Shown here in pieces: positions 1 through 9,439 of a DNA stretch of 64,000 nt. The notes beneath the pieces were generated by a model. That model searched no databases and was not told the DNA's origin. It worked only from the letters and a program-made list of their open reading frames with translations. The position numbers and the translations under genes were made by a program. Positions within the stretch are counted from its first letter, which is position 1. Each line of letters opens with the position of its first letter. This DNA is from Rhizobiaceae bacterium. Its GTDB lineage: Bacteria; Pseudomonadota; Alphaproteobacteria; Rhizobiales; Rhizobiaceae. The stretch lies in NCBI GenBank assembly GCA_019635755.1, contig JAHBYW010000008.1, positions 1 to 64,000 of the forward strand, read 5' to 3'.

Positions 1-369
1 CGCGGCATGGTGGGCAATGCCGGCGTCATCAAGTCGGAGGTCGTGCTGATTTCGAAGAAGTCGGCCAACGACAATGTGCGCTGGGTCTATCTCGACATCG
101 GCAAGTTCGGCGGGCTGGCTGAGACGATGGACGAGGCGATCCGCTACCCCATCGTGACGGCGCGCGACGAGGACGAGAAGTCGCCCTGCGTGCTCGCCGG
201 CCCGACCTGCGATTCGGCCGACGTGCTCTACGAGAAGACGCCGTACCCGCTGCCCCTGTCGCTGACCATCGGCGACGAGGTGCTGATCGAGGGCACGGGC
301 GCCTATACGACGACCTACGCGTCGGTCGCGTTCAACGGCTTCGAGCCGCTCAGGTCTTATGTGATTTGA
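1..369 (+). CDS. Ornithine/diaminopimelate/arginine decarboxylase family, C-terminal part (5' truncated by window edge)
   Basis: Only the last 122 residues are visible; the frame is open from base 1. The fragment matches the C-terminal beta-barrel of fold-III PLP decarboxylases. It carries GPTCDSADVLYEK, and the Cys-Asp pair in this motif is the cross-dimer active-site element of ornithine decarboxylases (diaminopimelate decarboxylases usually have CES instead). The expected product is therefore an ornithine (or lysine/ornithine) decarboxylase that makes putrescine in the cytoplasm. A hairpin overlaps the stop codon and a second, stronger one lies 55 bases on. The following gene is a GNAT acetyltransferase on the same strand. 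The N-terminal PLP-lysine domain lies outside the window, so substrate choice cannot be settled here. Confidence 0.85.
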   Translation, partial: RGMVGNAGVIKSEVVLISKKSANDNVRWVYLDIGKFGGLAETMDEAIRYPIVTARDEDEKSPCVLAGPTCDSADVLYEKTPYPLPLSLTIGDEVLIEGTGAYTTTYASVAFNGFEPLRSYVI

Positions 370-448
370 GCGGACAAAGTGTCCGCTCGGGTCCTAAGTG
401 ATCTGAACTGCCTCGAACTTGACCAGGCGGGGCTTCCTGCCCCGCCTG
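368..448 (+). terminator. Two hairpins after the decarboxylase gene, possible terminator
   Basis: An 8-bp stem (368-375 with 381-388, 5-nt loop) overlaps the stop codon. A 10-bp GC-rich stem (424-433 with 439-448, 5-nt loop) follows. Neither is followed directly by a T-tract, although TTTTT occurs about 20 bases further on. They could be a weak or Rho-assisted terminator. Confidence 0.4.
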
Positions 449-526
449 AGACAATCTTCCGGCAACCTCATTTTTCCTGAAACCGCTTCGGACGCGGTGC
501 GTTGAGCACCCCTGAGGACAACGAGA

Positions 527-1123
527 ATGAACGCCTACGCACGCCCCATCATCGAACCCGCCATCGTCGTGATCGGTGCCGAACGCGCGAATGAAACCGC
601 TGCGCGCGAGGCGCTGCTGGACCGTGCGATGGGTGCCGGGCGCAAGCGCAAGTCGTCCGAGAAGCTGCGGCGTGGTCGCAGGCCCTCGGAGGGGCTGTCG
701 TTTGTTGCGCGCGACGCGGCCGGAGCCCTGGTGGGCACGGTGAGGCTGTGGGATGTGGCCGTGAAGCGGGTTATCTCCCTCGAAAGGGGGCAGATCGGCG
801 GTGGCGATGTTTCCGCCCTCCTGCTCGGCCCGCTCGCGGTCGATCCGGCGCAGAAGGGCGCCGGCATCGGCTCGGCACTGATGGAGCATGCGATCGACGA
901 AGCGCGGCGGCTCGGCCATCGCGCCATCCTGTTGGTCGGCGATGCGCCCTACTATGCGCGCTTCGGCTTTTCCGCGGACAAGACCGGCGCCCTGGCGATG
1001 CCTGGCCCTTACGAGAAGCACCGGCTGCTGGCGCTGGAGCTGGTGCCCGGCGCCCTGGACGGTGCGCATGGCGTGATCCGCGCGTGCGGACGGAAGATGA
1101 TGAAGTTGAGTGCGGCGGCCTGA
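527..1123 (+). CDS. GNAT-family N-acetyltransferase (YhbS-like)
   Basis: This 198-residue cytoplasmic protein should transfer an acetyl group from acetyl-CoA to an amine; the acceptor is unknown. The acetyl-CoA pyrophosphate-binding loop is visible as QKGAGIGSAL (residues 109-118), preceded by the beta-4 strand LGPLAVDP. A PYYARFGF segment follows, as is typical of YhbS-type GNATs. The first 55 residues are basic and less conserved. It sits 157 bases downstream of the ornithine-decarboxylase-like gene on the same strand, so polyamine or amino-acid acetylation is a possible but unproven role. Hairpins between the two genes make co-transcription uncertain. A dyad element lies just beyond its stop. 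Confidence 0.85.
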   Translation: MNAYARPIIEPAIVVIGAERANETAAREALLDRAMGAGRKRKSSEKLRRGRRPSEGLSFVARDAAGALVGTVRLWDVAVKRVISLERGQIGGGDVSALLLGPLAVDPAQKGAGIGSALMEHAIDEARRLGHRAILLVGDAPYYARFGFSADKTGALAMPGPYEKHRLLALELVPGALDGAHGVIRACGRKMMKLSAAA

Positions 1124-1126
1124 GTA

Positions 1127-1161
1127 GATGAGGTTCTTCCCAATGGCGGGAGAACCTCATC
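1127..1161. terminator. Bidirectional terminator-like hairpin between convergent genes
   Basis: A 10-bp perfect stem (1127-1136 with 1152-1161), extended by an internal TCCC/GGGA pairing, fills the 41-base gap between two convergent stop codons. The position supports a shared terminator. There is no strong T-tract on either side. Confidence 0.5.
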
Positions 1162-1164
1162 CGT

Positions 1165-1530
1165 TCATTCCGGCAGGCAGCTGATCGTCTGAAAGTTGCC
1201 GGACGTGTTCTGAAGTGTGATGTCGAATCCGACCCTGCCGCGGCCCGCATCGACCAGCACGGTCGCAACGACCGTGCCGGCAAGGGAAATGCCGCCCAGC
1301 GGCCCGCCCCAGTTGACGGTGCCCTGGTCGGTGACCTCGAAGGGATAGTCCCCTTCCCACTTCTGATCGTATGCCGGTCCGCGATAGACGTCGCCGTCGA
1401 TCTCGATCTGGCCAAGCATCATGCTGGAGATGTAGCAGCCATAGAGTCCGTCCGGCAGCTTGCCGGCGGCTTCTGCCGGCGCGGCCATGAGAAGTCCGGC
1501 GCCAAGGCAGGCCAATGCCAGACGTCTCAT
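1165..1530 (-). CDS. Small exported protein of unknown function
   Basis: This 121-residue protein has a clear Sec signal peptide: Arg-Arg, a Leu/Ala/Gly-rich core, and an A-E-A-A cleavage region near residue 22. The mature part is about 100 residues, rich in Gly, Asp and beta-prone segments. It has two cysteines, one near the mature N-terminus (YGCYI) and one near the end (ISCLPE), that could form a disulfide in the periplasm. I recognise no family. It starts 22 bases after the stop of the SCP2-domain gene on the same strand, so the two may be co-transcribed, but no functional link is evident. Confidence 0.6.
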   Translation of the reverse strand: MRRLALACLGAGLLMAAPAEAAGKLPDGLYGCYISSMMLGQIEIDGDVYRGPAYDQKWEGDYPFEVTDQGTVNWGGPLGGISLAGTVVATVLVDAGRGRVGFDITLQNTSGNFQTISCLPE

Positions 1531-1552
1531 CAGAGTCCCCGCCGGTCTGAGT

Positions 1553-1834
1553 CTACAGCAGCGACTGCAGCGCCATGGCGACCGACATGTCGCCTTCGAT
1601 CTTGATCTTGCCGGTCATGAAGGCTGAGGTGGGCGACAGGTCGCCGGAGATGAGGTCCTTCAGATCCGCCAGCGACAGCTTAATCGTGCAGTCTGCCGGG
1701 CCGTCCGTCGTGGAGATCGACGCGCCGTCGATCACGATCACTCCGTCGCCGCCGGTGTCGAATTTGACCGAGCGTTCGAACCCGGCGCTTTCGACGCGCG
1801 ACTTCAGCTTTGCGGCGATGTCCTCGATGCTCAT
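1553..1834 (-). CDS. SCP2 sterol-binding domain protein (lipid/acyl-CoA carrier)
   Basis: This 93-residue protein consists of one SCP-2 fold. It opens with the amphipathic segment MSIEDIAAKLKSRVE, has the strand V-I-V-I-D-G in the middle, and ends with F-M-T-G-K-I-K-I-E-G-D, the usual SCP2 signature, followed by a short helix. Such proteins bind hydrophobic acyl or sterol ligands in the cytoplasm. I chose the ATG at 1834 because AAGGGA lies about 7 bases upstream and the length then fits a stand-alone SCP2 domain; an ATG at 1903 would add 23 unrelated residues. It is divergent from the acyl-CoA operon starting at 2007, suggesting a carrier role for lipophilic substrates or CoA esters. Confidence 0.8.
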   Translation of the reverse strand: MSIEDIAAKLKSRVESAGFERSVKFDTGGDGVIVIDGASISTTDGPADCTIKLSLADLKDLISGDLSPTSAFMTGKIKIEGDMSVAMALQSLL

Positions 1835-1901
1835 GGTGCGATCCCTTGTCCCGGTTCGATGGTGTGCCCCGGCCGGTCGCCGGAGGCAAGCGATGTTGCG
1901 C

Positions 1902-1930
1902 ATCTAGCTTCTGATTGACGTTTACGTCAA
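1902..1930 (-). promoter_or_regulatory. Predicted promoter for the SCP2 gene
   Basis: On the minus strand TTGACG (1930-1925) and CTAGAT (1907-1902) are spaced by 17 bases, a fair sigma-70 match, 68 bases before the SCP2 start. The -35 element is one arm of the palindrome at 1915-1930. Confidence 0.4.
1915..1930. promoter_or_regulatory. 16-bp palindromic operator candidate TTGACGTTTACGTCAA
   Basis: Two perfect 7-bp arms, TTGACGT and ACGTCAA, flank a 2-base centre. The element lies in the 172-base divergent region between the SCP2 gene and the SDR-carboxylase operon and overlaps the predicted SCP2 promoter. From memory it resembles the operators of MerR-family LiuR-type regulators of branched-chain and terpenoid acyl-CoA catabolism. 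That resemblance is recall, not a computed match, and no MerR gene is in the window. Confidence 0.55.
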
Positions 1931-2006
1931 CGTTCAATAGCGTCGTTTGAGATGACGCCTCGTCACGCTTCGGAGAAGGGCGGACAGGGCGGGAGGGAAT
2001 TGTCGC

Positions 2007-2879
2007 ATGCCCTATCGCAGCATCCTGCGCGCGGACTGTTTTGCCGGCGAGACGCATGTCGTCACCGGCGGCGGCTCCGGCATCGGCCGCTGCATCGCGC
2101 ATGAACTGGCGAGCCTCGGCGCGCATGTCGTCGTGACCGGGCGCAAGCAGGACAAACTGGACACCGTTCTGGCCGAGGTCGCGGAGGACGGCGGCAGCGC
2201 CGAGGCGCATGCCTTCGACATCCGCGACGAGGAAGCCGTGAGGGCTGCGGTGGGCGCCATCGTCGCGCGGAACGGCCGCGTCCATGGGCTGGTCAACAAT
2301 GCCGGCGGGCAGTTTCCGGCGCCTCTCGCCGCGATTTCGAAGAAGGGCTTCGAGGCCGTCGTCGCCAACAATCTGACCGGCGGCTTCCTCGTCATGCGCG
2401 AGGTTTTCGAACAGTCGATGAAGACGCATGGCGGCGCTGTCGTGAACATGGCGGCCGACATGTGGCGCGGCATGCCGGGCATGGCGCATTCGGGCGCCGC
2501 GCGCGCCGGTATGGTGAACCTGACCAAGACGGCGGCCTATGAATGGGCGCAGGCGGGCGTGCGGGTGAACTGCGTGGCGCCCGGCTGGATCGCGTCGTCC
2601 GGCATGGATACGTATGGCGGGATGACGCGGACGCTGATTCCGAAACTGCGCGAGCATGTTCCCCTCGGCCGCATCGGCGTCGAGGCCGAGGTGAGTTCGG
2701 TCGTCTGCTTCCTGCTGTCCCCGGCGGCCTCCTTCGTCACCGGCGTGACGATCCCGATCGACGGCGGCGCGCCGCTGGGCTCGCCGCTCTTTCCGCTCGG
2801 CAAAGGCAAGCCGGCGCCGGCCTTCGACGGATTTCACCGCGCGGTGATGCCGGACGTGCTGGCAGGCGAGGGGGCCTGA
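2007..2879 (+). CDS. PECR-like short-chain dehydrogenase/reductase with altered catalytic site
   Basis: This 290-residue Rossmann-fold protein has the cofactor loop TGGGSGIG (20-27) and NNAG (97-100). Its segments HSGAARAG (161-168) and RIGVEAEVSSVVCFLLSPAA closely resemble peroxisomal trans-2-enoyl-CoA reductase (PECR), so the substrate is probably an enoyl- or hydroxyacyl-CoA. The SDR YxxxK motif reads V170-N-L-T-K174: the lysine is present but the catalytic tyrosine is replaced by valine. It may use another acid, have a different activity, or be weakly active. It is the first gene of the acyl-CoA operon, and its TGA overlaps the ATG of the next gene by one base, implying translational coupling. 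Confidence 0.8.
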   Translation: MPYRSILRADCFAGETHVVTGGGSGIGRCIAHELASLGAHVVVTGRKQDKLDTVLAEVAEDGGSAEAHAFDIRDEEAVRAAVGAIVARNGRVHGLVNNAGGQFPAPLAAISKKGFEAVVANNLTGGFLVMREVFEQSMKTHGGAVVNMAADMWRGMPGMAHSGAARAGMVNLTKTAAYEWAQAGVRVNCVAPGWIASSGMDTYGGMTRTLIPKLREHVPLGRIGVEAEVSSVVCFLLSPAASFVTGVTIPIDGGAPLGSPLFPLGKGKPAPAFDGFHRAVMPDVLAGEGA

Positions 2880-4489
2880 TGCCGGCGATCCGCTCCACGA
2901 TCGATCCCCGGTCGGCCGCGTTCCGCGCCAATGCCGCGGCGATGGAAGAGAAGCTCGCCAGGGTGCGCGCGCTGGAGCAGGCGGTGCGCGACAATTCCGC
3001 GTCCAAGCGCGAGCGTTTCGTCGAGCGCGGGCAAATCCTGCCGCGCGAGCGCGTGGAACGGCTGCTGGACCGCGGCACGCCCTTCCTGGAGATCGCGTCG
3101 CTCGCCGGCTACAGGATGCATGACGACGACGGCGGCAAGAACATCATGGGCGGCGGCACGATCGCCGGCATCGGTATCGTGTCCGGCAAGCGCGTCATCG
3201 TCTCCGCCTCCGACAGCGGCATCAAGGGCGGTACGGTCCCGCCGATCGGGCTGAAGAAGGCGTTGCGGCTCCATGAGATCGCGTTGGAGAACCGGTTGCC
3301 GCTGATCTATCTGGTCGAGAGCGGTGGCGCCAACCTGCTCTACCAGGCCGAGATGTTCGTGGAGGGCGGGCGCTCGTTCGCCAACCAGGCGCGGCTGTCG
3401 GCTGCGGGCATTCCGCAGGTGGCGATCGTCCACGGCTCGTCGACGGCGGGCGGCGCCTACCTGCCCGGCCTGTCCGACGTGGTCGTGCTGGTGCGTGAAA
3501 AGTCGAAAATCTTCCTGGCCGGGCCGCCGCTGGTGAAAGCTGCGATCGGCGAGGATGCGGACGAGGAGGCGCTCGGCGGCGCCGACCTGCACGGCCGCGT
3601 CACCGGCCTCGGCGAATACGTCGCCGACGACGACGCGCAGGCGATCGCCTACGGCCGTGAGATCCTGCGGACGATGATCTGGGACAAAGCGGCGACCGAG
3701 GCTGGGGGCCGCGCGCCGGAGCACGATGTCGAGGAACTTCTGGGCATCGTGCCGGCGGACGAACGGACGCCCTTCGACATGCGCGAGGTGATCGCCCGCA
3801 TCGTCGACGGCTCCGAATGGCTGGAGTTCAAGGAGGCCTATTCGCCGGATACGCTGTGCGGCCACGCGATGGTGGAAGGCCATCCCGTCGGAATCGTCGC
3901 CAACAACGGGCCGATCCTGCCCACCGGATCGGTGAAGGCGGCGCAATTCATCCAGCTCTGCGACCAGACGAACCGGCCGCTGGTGTTCCTGCAGAACACG
4001 ACCGGCTACATGGTGGGAAGTTCGGCCGAGCGCGACGGCGCGATCAAGCACGGATCGAAGATGATCCAGGCCGTCGCCAATGCGCGCGTGCCGAAAGTCA
4101 CCTTTATCATCGGCGGATCGTACGGCGCCGGCAATTACGGCATGTGTGGCAGGGGCTTCTCGCCGCGCTTCATCTTCTCCTGGCCGTCGGCGCGCACCGC
4201 CGTGATGGGCGGGGAGCAGGCGGCGCGGGTGATGGAGATCGTGACGCGCGGCAAGGCCGAGCGCGAAGGCGGCGAGGTCGACGAGGCGGTGCTGGAGAAG
4301 ATGTCGGCCGGCATCCGCGCCGGCGTCGAGGCGCAGTCGGATGCGTTGTTCGCGACGGCCAGGCTGTGGGACGACGGCATCCTGGACCCGCGCGATACCC
4401 GGCGTATCCTCGGGCTCTGCCTGACGATCGCGGCGGACGGCGACAAGCGCGTGCTGCGCCCGAACAGTTTCGGCGTGGCGCGAGGTTGA
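2879..4489 (+). CDS. Acyl-CoA carboxylase, carboxyltransferase (beta) subunit, MCC/GCC type
   Basis: This 536-residue crotonase-superfamily carboxyltransferase moves CO2 from carboxybiotin to an acyl-CoA. The first oxyanion region is seen as STAGGAYLPGLSD (188-200). The C-terminal half has GSYGAGNYGMCGRGF followed by FIFSWPSARTAVMGGEQAA, the standard acyl-CoA-binding segment of methylcrotonyl- and geranyl-CoA carboxylases. Length is normal for the family. The start overlaps the SDR stop by one base; longer upstream starts would run through the SDR gene in another frame. The alpha subunit is encoded two genes on, with an AtuD-like dehydrogenase between them. The neighbour points to a beta-methyl-branched or terpenoid acyl-CoA, but the substrate cannot be read from sequence alone. 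Confidence 0.9.
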   Translation: MPAIRSTIDPRSAAFRANAAAMEEKLARVRALEQAVRDNSASKRERFVERGQILPRERVERLLDRGTPFLEIASLAGYRMHDDDGGKNIMGGGTIAGIGIVSGKRVIVSASDSGIKGGTVPPIGLKKALRLHEIALENRLPLIYLVESGGANLLYQAEMFVEGGRSFANQARLSAAGIPQVAIVHGSSTAGGAYLPGLSDVVVLVREKSKIFLAGPPLVKAAIGEDADEEALGGADLHGRVTGLGEYVADDDAQAIAYGREILRTMIWDKAATEAGGRAPEHDVEELLGIVPADERTPFDMREVIARIVDGSEWLEFKEAYSPDTLCGHAMVEGHPVGIVANNGPILPTGSVKAAQFIQLCDQTNRPLVFLQNTTGYMVGSSAERDGAIKHGSKMIQAVANARVPKVTFIIGGSYGAGNYGMCGRGFSPRFIFSWPSARTAVMGGEQAARVMEIVTRGKAEREGGEVDEAVLEKMSAGIRAGVEAQSDALFATARLWDDGILDPRDTRRILGLCLTIAADGDKRVLRPNSFGVARG

Positions 4490-4519
4490 GGGGTTGCGTG
4501 CGACCGATGGGGAGGACCG

Positions 4520-5689
4520 ATGCAGTTCACGCCTGAGCACGAGAGCCTGCGCCGCACCGTGGCGAAGTTCGTCGCCGAGGAACTCAACCCGCACATGGAT
4601 GCGTGGGAAAAGGCCGAGGAATTTCCCTCTCATGCGATCTTCAAGAAGCTCGGCGATCTCGGCCTGCTCGGCATCAAATACGATCCGGCCTATGGCGGGC
4701 TGGGGCTCGACTTCTCCTATTCGATGATCATGGCCGAGGAACTCGGCCTCTGCGACGCCGGCGGGCCGCCGATGGCGATCGGCGTGCACACCGACATGTC
4801 GACGCCGGCGCTGAACCGCTTCGGCTCCGACCATGTGAAGACAAATTTCCTGGCGCCCTCGATTGCCGGCGATGTCGTCTCCTGCCTCGGCGTTTCGGAG
4901 CCCGGCGGCGGCTCGGACGTGGCGGCGGTGAAGACGACGGCGCGCAAGGACGGCGCCGACTATGTCATCTCGGGCACCAAGATGTGGATCACCAACGGCC
5001 TGAAGGCCGACTGGTGCTGCCTGCTCGCCAACACGTCGGAGGGTCAGCCGCACAAGACCAAGTCGCTGATCTGCGTGCCGATGGACGCCAAAGGCATCAG
5101 CCGGCAGAAGATCCACAAGATCGGCATGCATTCGTCGGACACGGCGCAGCTCTTTTTCGACGAGGTGCGCGTGCCGCAGGCCAACCTGATCGGGCAGGAA
5201 GGCATGGGCTTCACCATGCAGATGCTGCAGTTCCAGGAGGAGCGCCTCTATGCGGTGGTGAGCTCGCTCAAAGGGCTGGACCGGATGATCGACCTGACCA
5301 TCGACTACACCCGCGACCGGCAGGCGTTCGGCAAGGCGGTTCTGGACAACCAGGTGGTGCATTTCCGGCTGGCGGAGCTGAGGACCGAGGTGGAGGCGCT
5401 GCGCGCGCTGGCCTGGAGCGCGGTCGAGCAGTATGTCGCCGGCTGCGACGTGACGCGGCTCGCGTCGATGGCGAAGCTGAAGGTCGGCCGACTGGTGCGC
5501 GAGGCGTCGGACTCCTGCCTGCAATATTGGGGGGGCATGGGCTTCACCGCCGACAATCCGATCAGCCGCGCCTATCGCGACACGCGGCTGGTATCGATCG
5601 GCGGCGGCGCGGACGAGGTGATGCTGGGCATCATCTGCAAGCTGGAGGGCACGCTGCCGGGGACCAGCAACAAGAAGCGGGTGAATTGA
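4520..5689 (+). CDS. Acyl-CoA dehydrogenase, citronellyl-CoA dehydrogenase (AtuD)-like
   Basis: This 389-residue FAD enzyme should introduce an alpha-beta double bond into an acyl-CoA. The sequence strongly recalls Pseudomonas AtuD: MQFTPEHESLRRTVAKF at the N-terminus, GVSEPGGGSDVA (124-135), the KMWITNG flavin strand (154-160), and QYWGGMGF plus SIGGGADE near the C-terminus. The last segment has GGGADE where short-chain enzymes carry a catalytic glutamate. E241 in the Q-E-E-R-L segment probably acts as base, as in isovaleryl-CoA dehydrogenase; this is inferred from family alignment by eye. It sits between the two carboxylase subunits, so its enoyl-CoA product is the likely substrate for carboxylation. 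The start at 4520 follows a GGAGG-like sequence. Confidence 0.88.
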   Translation: MQFTPEHESLRRTVAKFVAEELNPHMDAWEKAEEFPSHAIFKKLGDLGLLGIKYDPAYGGLGLDFSYSMIMAEELGLCDAGGPPMAIGVHTDMSTPALNRFGSDHVKTNFLAPSIAGDVVSCLGVSEPGGGSDVAAVKTTARKDGADYVISGTKMWITNGLKADWCCLLANTSEGQPHKTKSLICVPMDAKGISRQKIHKIGMHSSDTAQLFFDEVRVPQANLIGQEGMGFTMQMLQFQEERLYAVVSSLKGLDRMIDLTIDYTRDRQAFGKAVLDNQVVHFRLAELRTEVEALRALAWSAVEQYVAGCDVTRLASMAKLKVGRLVREASDSCLQYWGGMGFTADNPISRAYRDTRLVSIGGGADEVMLGIICKLEGTLPGTSNKKRVN

Positions 5690-5690
5690 C

Positions 5691-5864
5691 CGTGCGTCCT
5701 TCGAGGCTCGCTCCGCTCGGACCTCAGGATGAGGAATGGCGTGCGCCTTGCTCGACACGTGCTTGGCAGGTGGAGGAAGGTTGGGGCTGCATTGCCAACG
5801 GCCCTCATCCTCAGGTGCGAGCGCGGCGGCAAGGCCGCCGTCCGCGAGCCTCGAAGGACGCACG
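5691..5864. repeat. Intergenic inverted repeat, rhizobial palindromic element
   Basis: A 44-base arm (5691-5734) recurs in inverted orientation at 5803-5864, where a GC-rich insertion lengthens it. Shared parts are CGTGCGTCCTTCGAGGCTCG and CCTCAGGATGAGG, written on the left arm. The pair fills the gap between the dehydrogenase and the biotin-carrying subunit gene. This resembles the multi-copy palindromic repeats seen between genes in Mesorhizobium-type genomes. There is no transposase. Confidence 0.7.
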
Positions 5865-5867
5865 CCC

Positions 5868-7979
<2,112 letters not shown>

Positions 7980-7980
7980 C

Positions 7981-8844
7981 ATGGACAAGGCGATCCTCAC
8001 CTGTGCGCTGAACGGCGTGCTGACCGATCCGCGGCAGCATCCTGTCCCGGTGACTCCGGCCGCGTGCGCGGCGTCGGCGCGTGAGGCCTACGACGCCGGC
8101 GCGGCGATCATCCACATCCATTTCCGCCAGCAGGGTGAAGGCAAGGGCCACCTGCCGAGCTGGGAACCGGAGGTCGCGCTGGCCGTGACCGAGGCGATCC
8201 GGCAGGCTTGCCCAGGGATCATCGTCAACCAGACGACGGGAACGGTGGGCAAGGACATTTCGGGCCCGGTCGCCTGCATACGGGCCACGAAGCCGGAGAT
8301 CGCCGCCTGCAACGCCGGCAGCCTGAACTATCTGAAGGCGAAGGCGGACGGCTCGTGGGCCTGGCCGCCGATGCTGTTCGACAATCCGGTCGAGAAGGTG
8401 AGAGCGTTCCTGGACGCGATGAGCGAGGCCGGTTCTCTGCCCGAATTCGAGTGCTTCGACACCGGTATCGTTCGGTCCGTCGGCATGTATCTCGCGAACG
8501 GCATGGCGCCCTCGGCGCAGTACAATTTCGTCATGGGCGTGGCCTCGGGAATGCCGGTGGATGCCGATCTGCTGGCGCTCGTCGAGCGCTGGCGCGTCGC
8601 CGGCTCGCGATGGCAGGCAACGCTGATCGGGCGGCAGGAGATATGGCCGGTGCACCGCAGGGCGGCCGAACTCGGAGGCATGCTGCGGACCGGCCTCGAA
8701 GACACCTTCTACCTGCCCGACGGAAGCCGCGCGTCCGGCAACGGGGCGCTGATCGAGGCGCTGTCCGGCTCCGCCCGCGAGGCAGGACGCGAGATCGCCT
8801 CGCCGGCGGAAGCGCGGGCCATTCTGGGGCTTCGGCCGGCGTAG
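7981..8844 (+). CDS. BKACE-family (DUF849) beta-keto acid cleavage enzyme
   Basis: This 287-residue TIM-barrel enzyme belongs to the family of 3-keto-5-aminohexanoate cleavage enzyme (Kce). Members condense a beta-keto acid with acetyl-CoA and split it into acetoacetate and a new CoA ester. The zinc-site motif HIHFR is at 45-49 (H45, H47) and the third ligand is E240 in G-L-E-D. NQTTG (83-87) and GSLNY match the substrate-binding barrel. It starts two bases after the alpha-subunit stop, so it belongs to the same operon. Its presence suggests that the carboxylated acyl chain, or a downstream keto acid, is cleaved by this route rather than by an HMG-CoA-lyase-type enzyme. The actual keto acid is unknown. 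Confidence 0.87.
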   Translation: MDKAILTCALNGVLTDPRQHPVPVTPAACAASAREAYDAGAAIIHIHFRQQGEGKGHLPSWEPEVALAVTEAIRQACPGIIVNQTTGTVGKDISGPVACIRATKPEIAACNAGSLNYLKAKADGSWAWPPMLFDNPVEKVRAFLDAMSEAGSLPEFECFDTGIVRSVGMYLANGMAPSAQYNFVMGVASGMPVDADLLALVERWRVAGSRWQATLIGRQEIWPVHRRAAELGGMLRTGLEDTFYLPDGSRASGNGALIEALSGSAREAGREIASPAEARAILGLRPA

Positions 8845-8881
8845 ACGGCTCGCGGGCACCGCTGGATAGACGATTGTCCCG

Positions 8882-9439
8882 TCAGTGCGCGGCCGGGGTC
8901 CCGTGGCCGGAGTCCGTGCCCCCGCCCGACGACACCGCTTCCATCTTGGCGCGCACGTCGCTGGCGGCCTGTTTGCGGCGGATCGTGTTGTCGCGGATCT
9001 CCTCCTTGGACAGGAAGTCGATCTGCTCGACCAGCACGTCGTGGATGATCGTGTCGCCGAGCCGTGTGTTCAGCCTGTCGCGGATCTCGCCGCGGAATTT
9101 GTCGACGTCGAGCGTGTCGACCCGGGCGAAGTCGACGTTGGGATTGGAAAAGAGATAGGAGTACAACTCGTCGCCGATCAGCGTGTTCGCAGGGACGGAG
9201 AGCTTCTTCGCCTTGTCCGGCTCGATCGTGTAGACGAGGCGCGCCAGAAAGTAGCCCGAGATGCCGCCCTTGGCCAGCACCGGGACCGACACGATTTCCG
9301 TCTTGATGTAGTCGAGCCCGCCCAGCAGTGGCGGCGGCGCCTCCACGGCCGTGGTCTCCGTCGCTGAATTGAACGAATACATCAGGGTAGCCACCGTCAC
9401 GGCGGAAATCCACAGCGCGGCGACGATGAACTTGATCAC
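8882..9439 (-). CDS. Flagellar-locus membrane protein of unknown function
   Basis: This 185-residue protein has one N-terminal membrane segment (about residues 4-22) and a periplasmic or exported domain without cysteine. That domain is followed by a charged helix around residues 150-168 (SKEEIRDNTIRRKQAA) and a Gly/His-rich tail. I do not recognise a named family. Its start overlaps the stop of the FlgN-like gene by four bases (ATGA), which places it firmly at the 3' end of the rem-distal flagellar operon and argues for a role in assembly or motor function. The domain layout (single anchor, extracytoplasmic domain) vaguely resembles FliL, but a true FliL is encoded at 30657, so I leave it unassigned. 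Confidence 0.7.
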   Translation of the reverse strand: MIKFIVAALWISAVTVATLMYSFNSATETTAVEAPPPLLGGLDYIKTEIVSVPVLAKGGISGYFLARLVYTIEPDKAKKLSVPANTLIGDELYSYLFSNPNVDFARVDTLDVDKFRGEIRDRLNTRLGDTIIHDVLVEQIDFLSKEEIRDNTIRRKQAASDVRAKMEAVSSGGGTDSGHGTPAAH

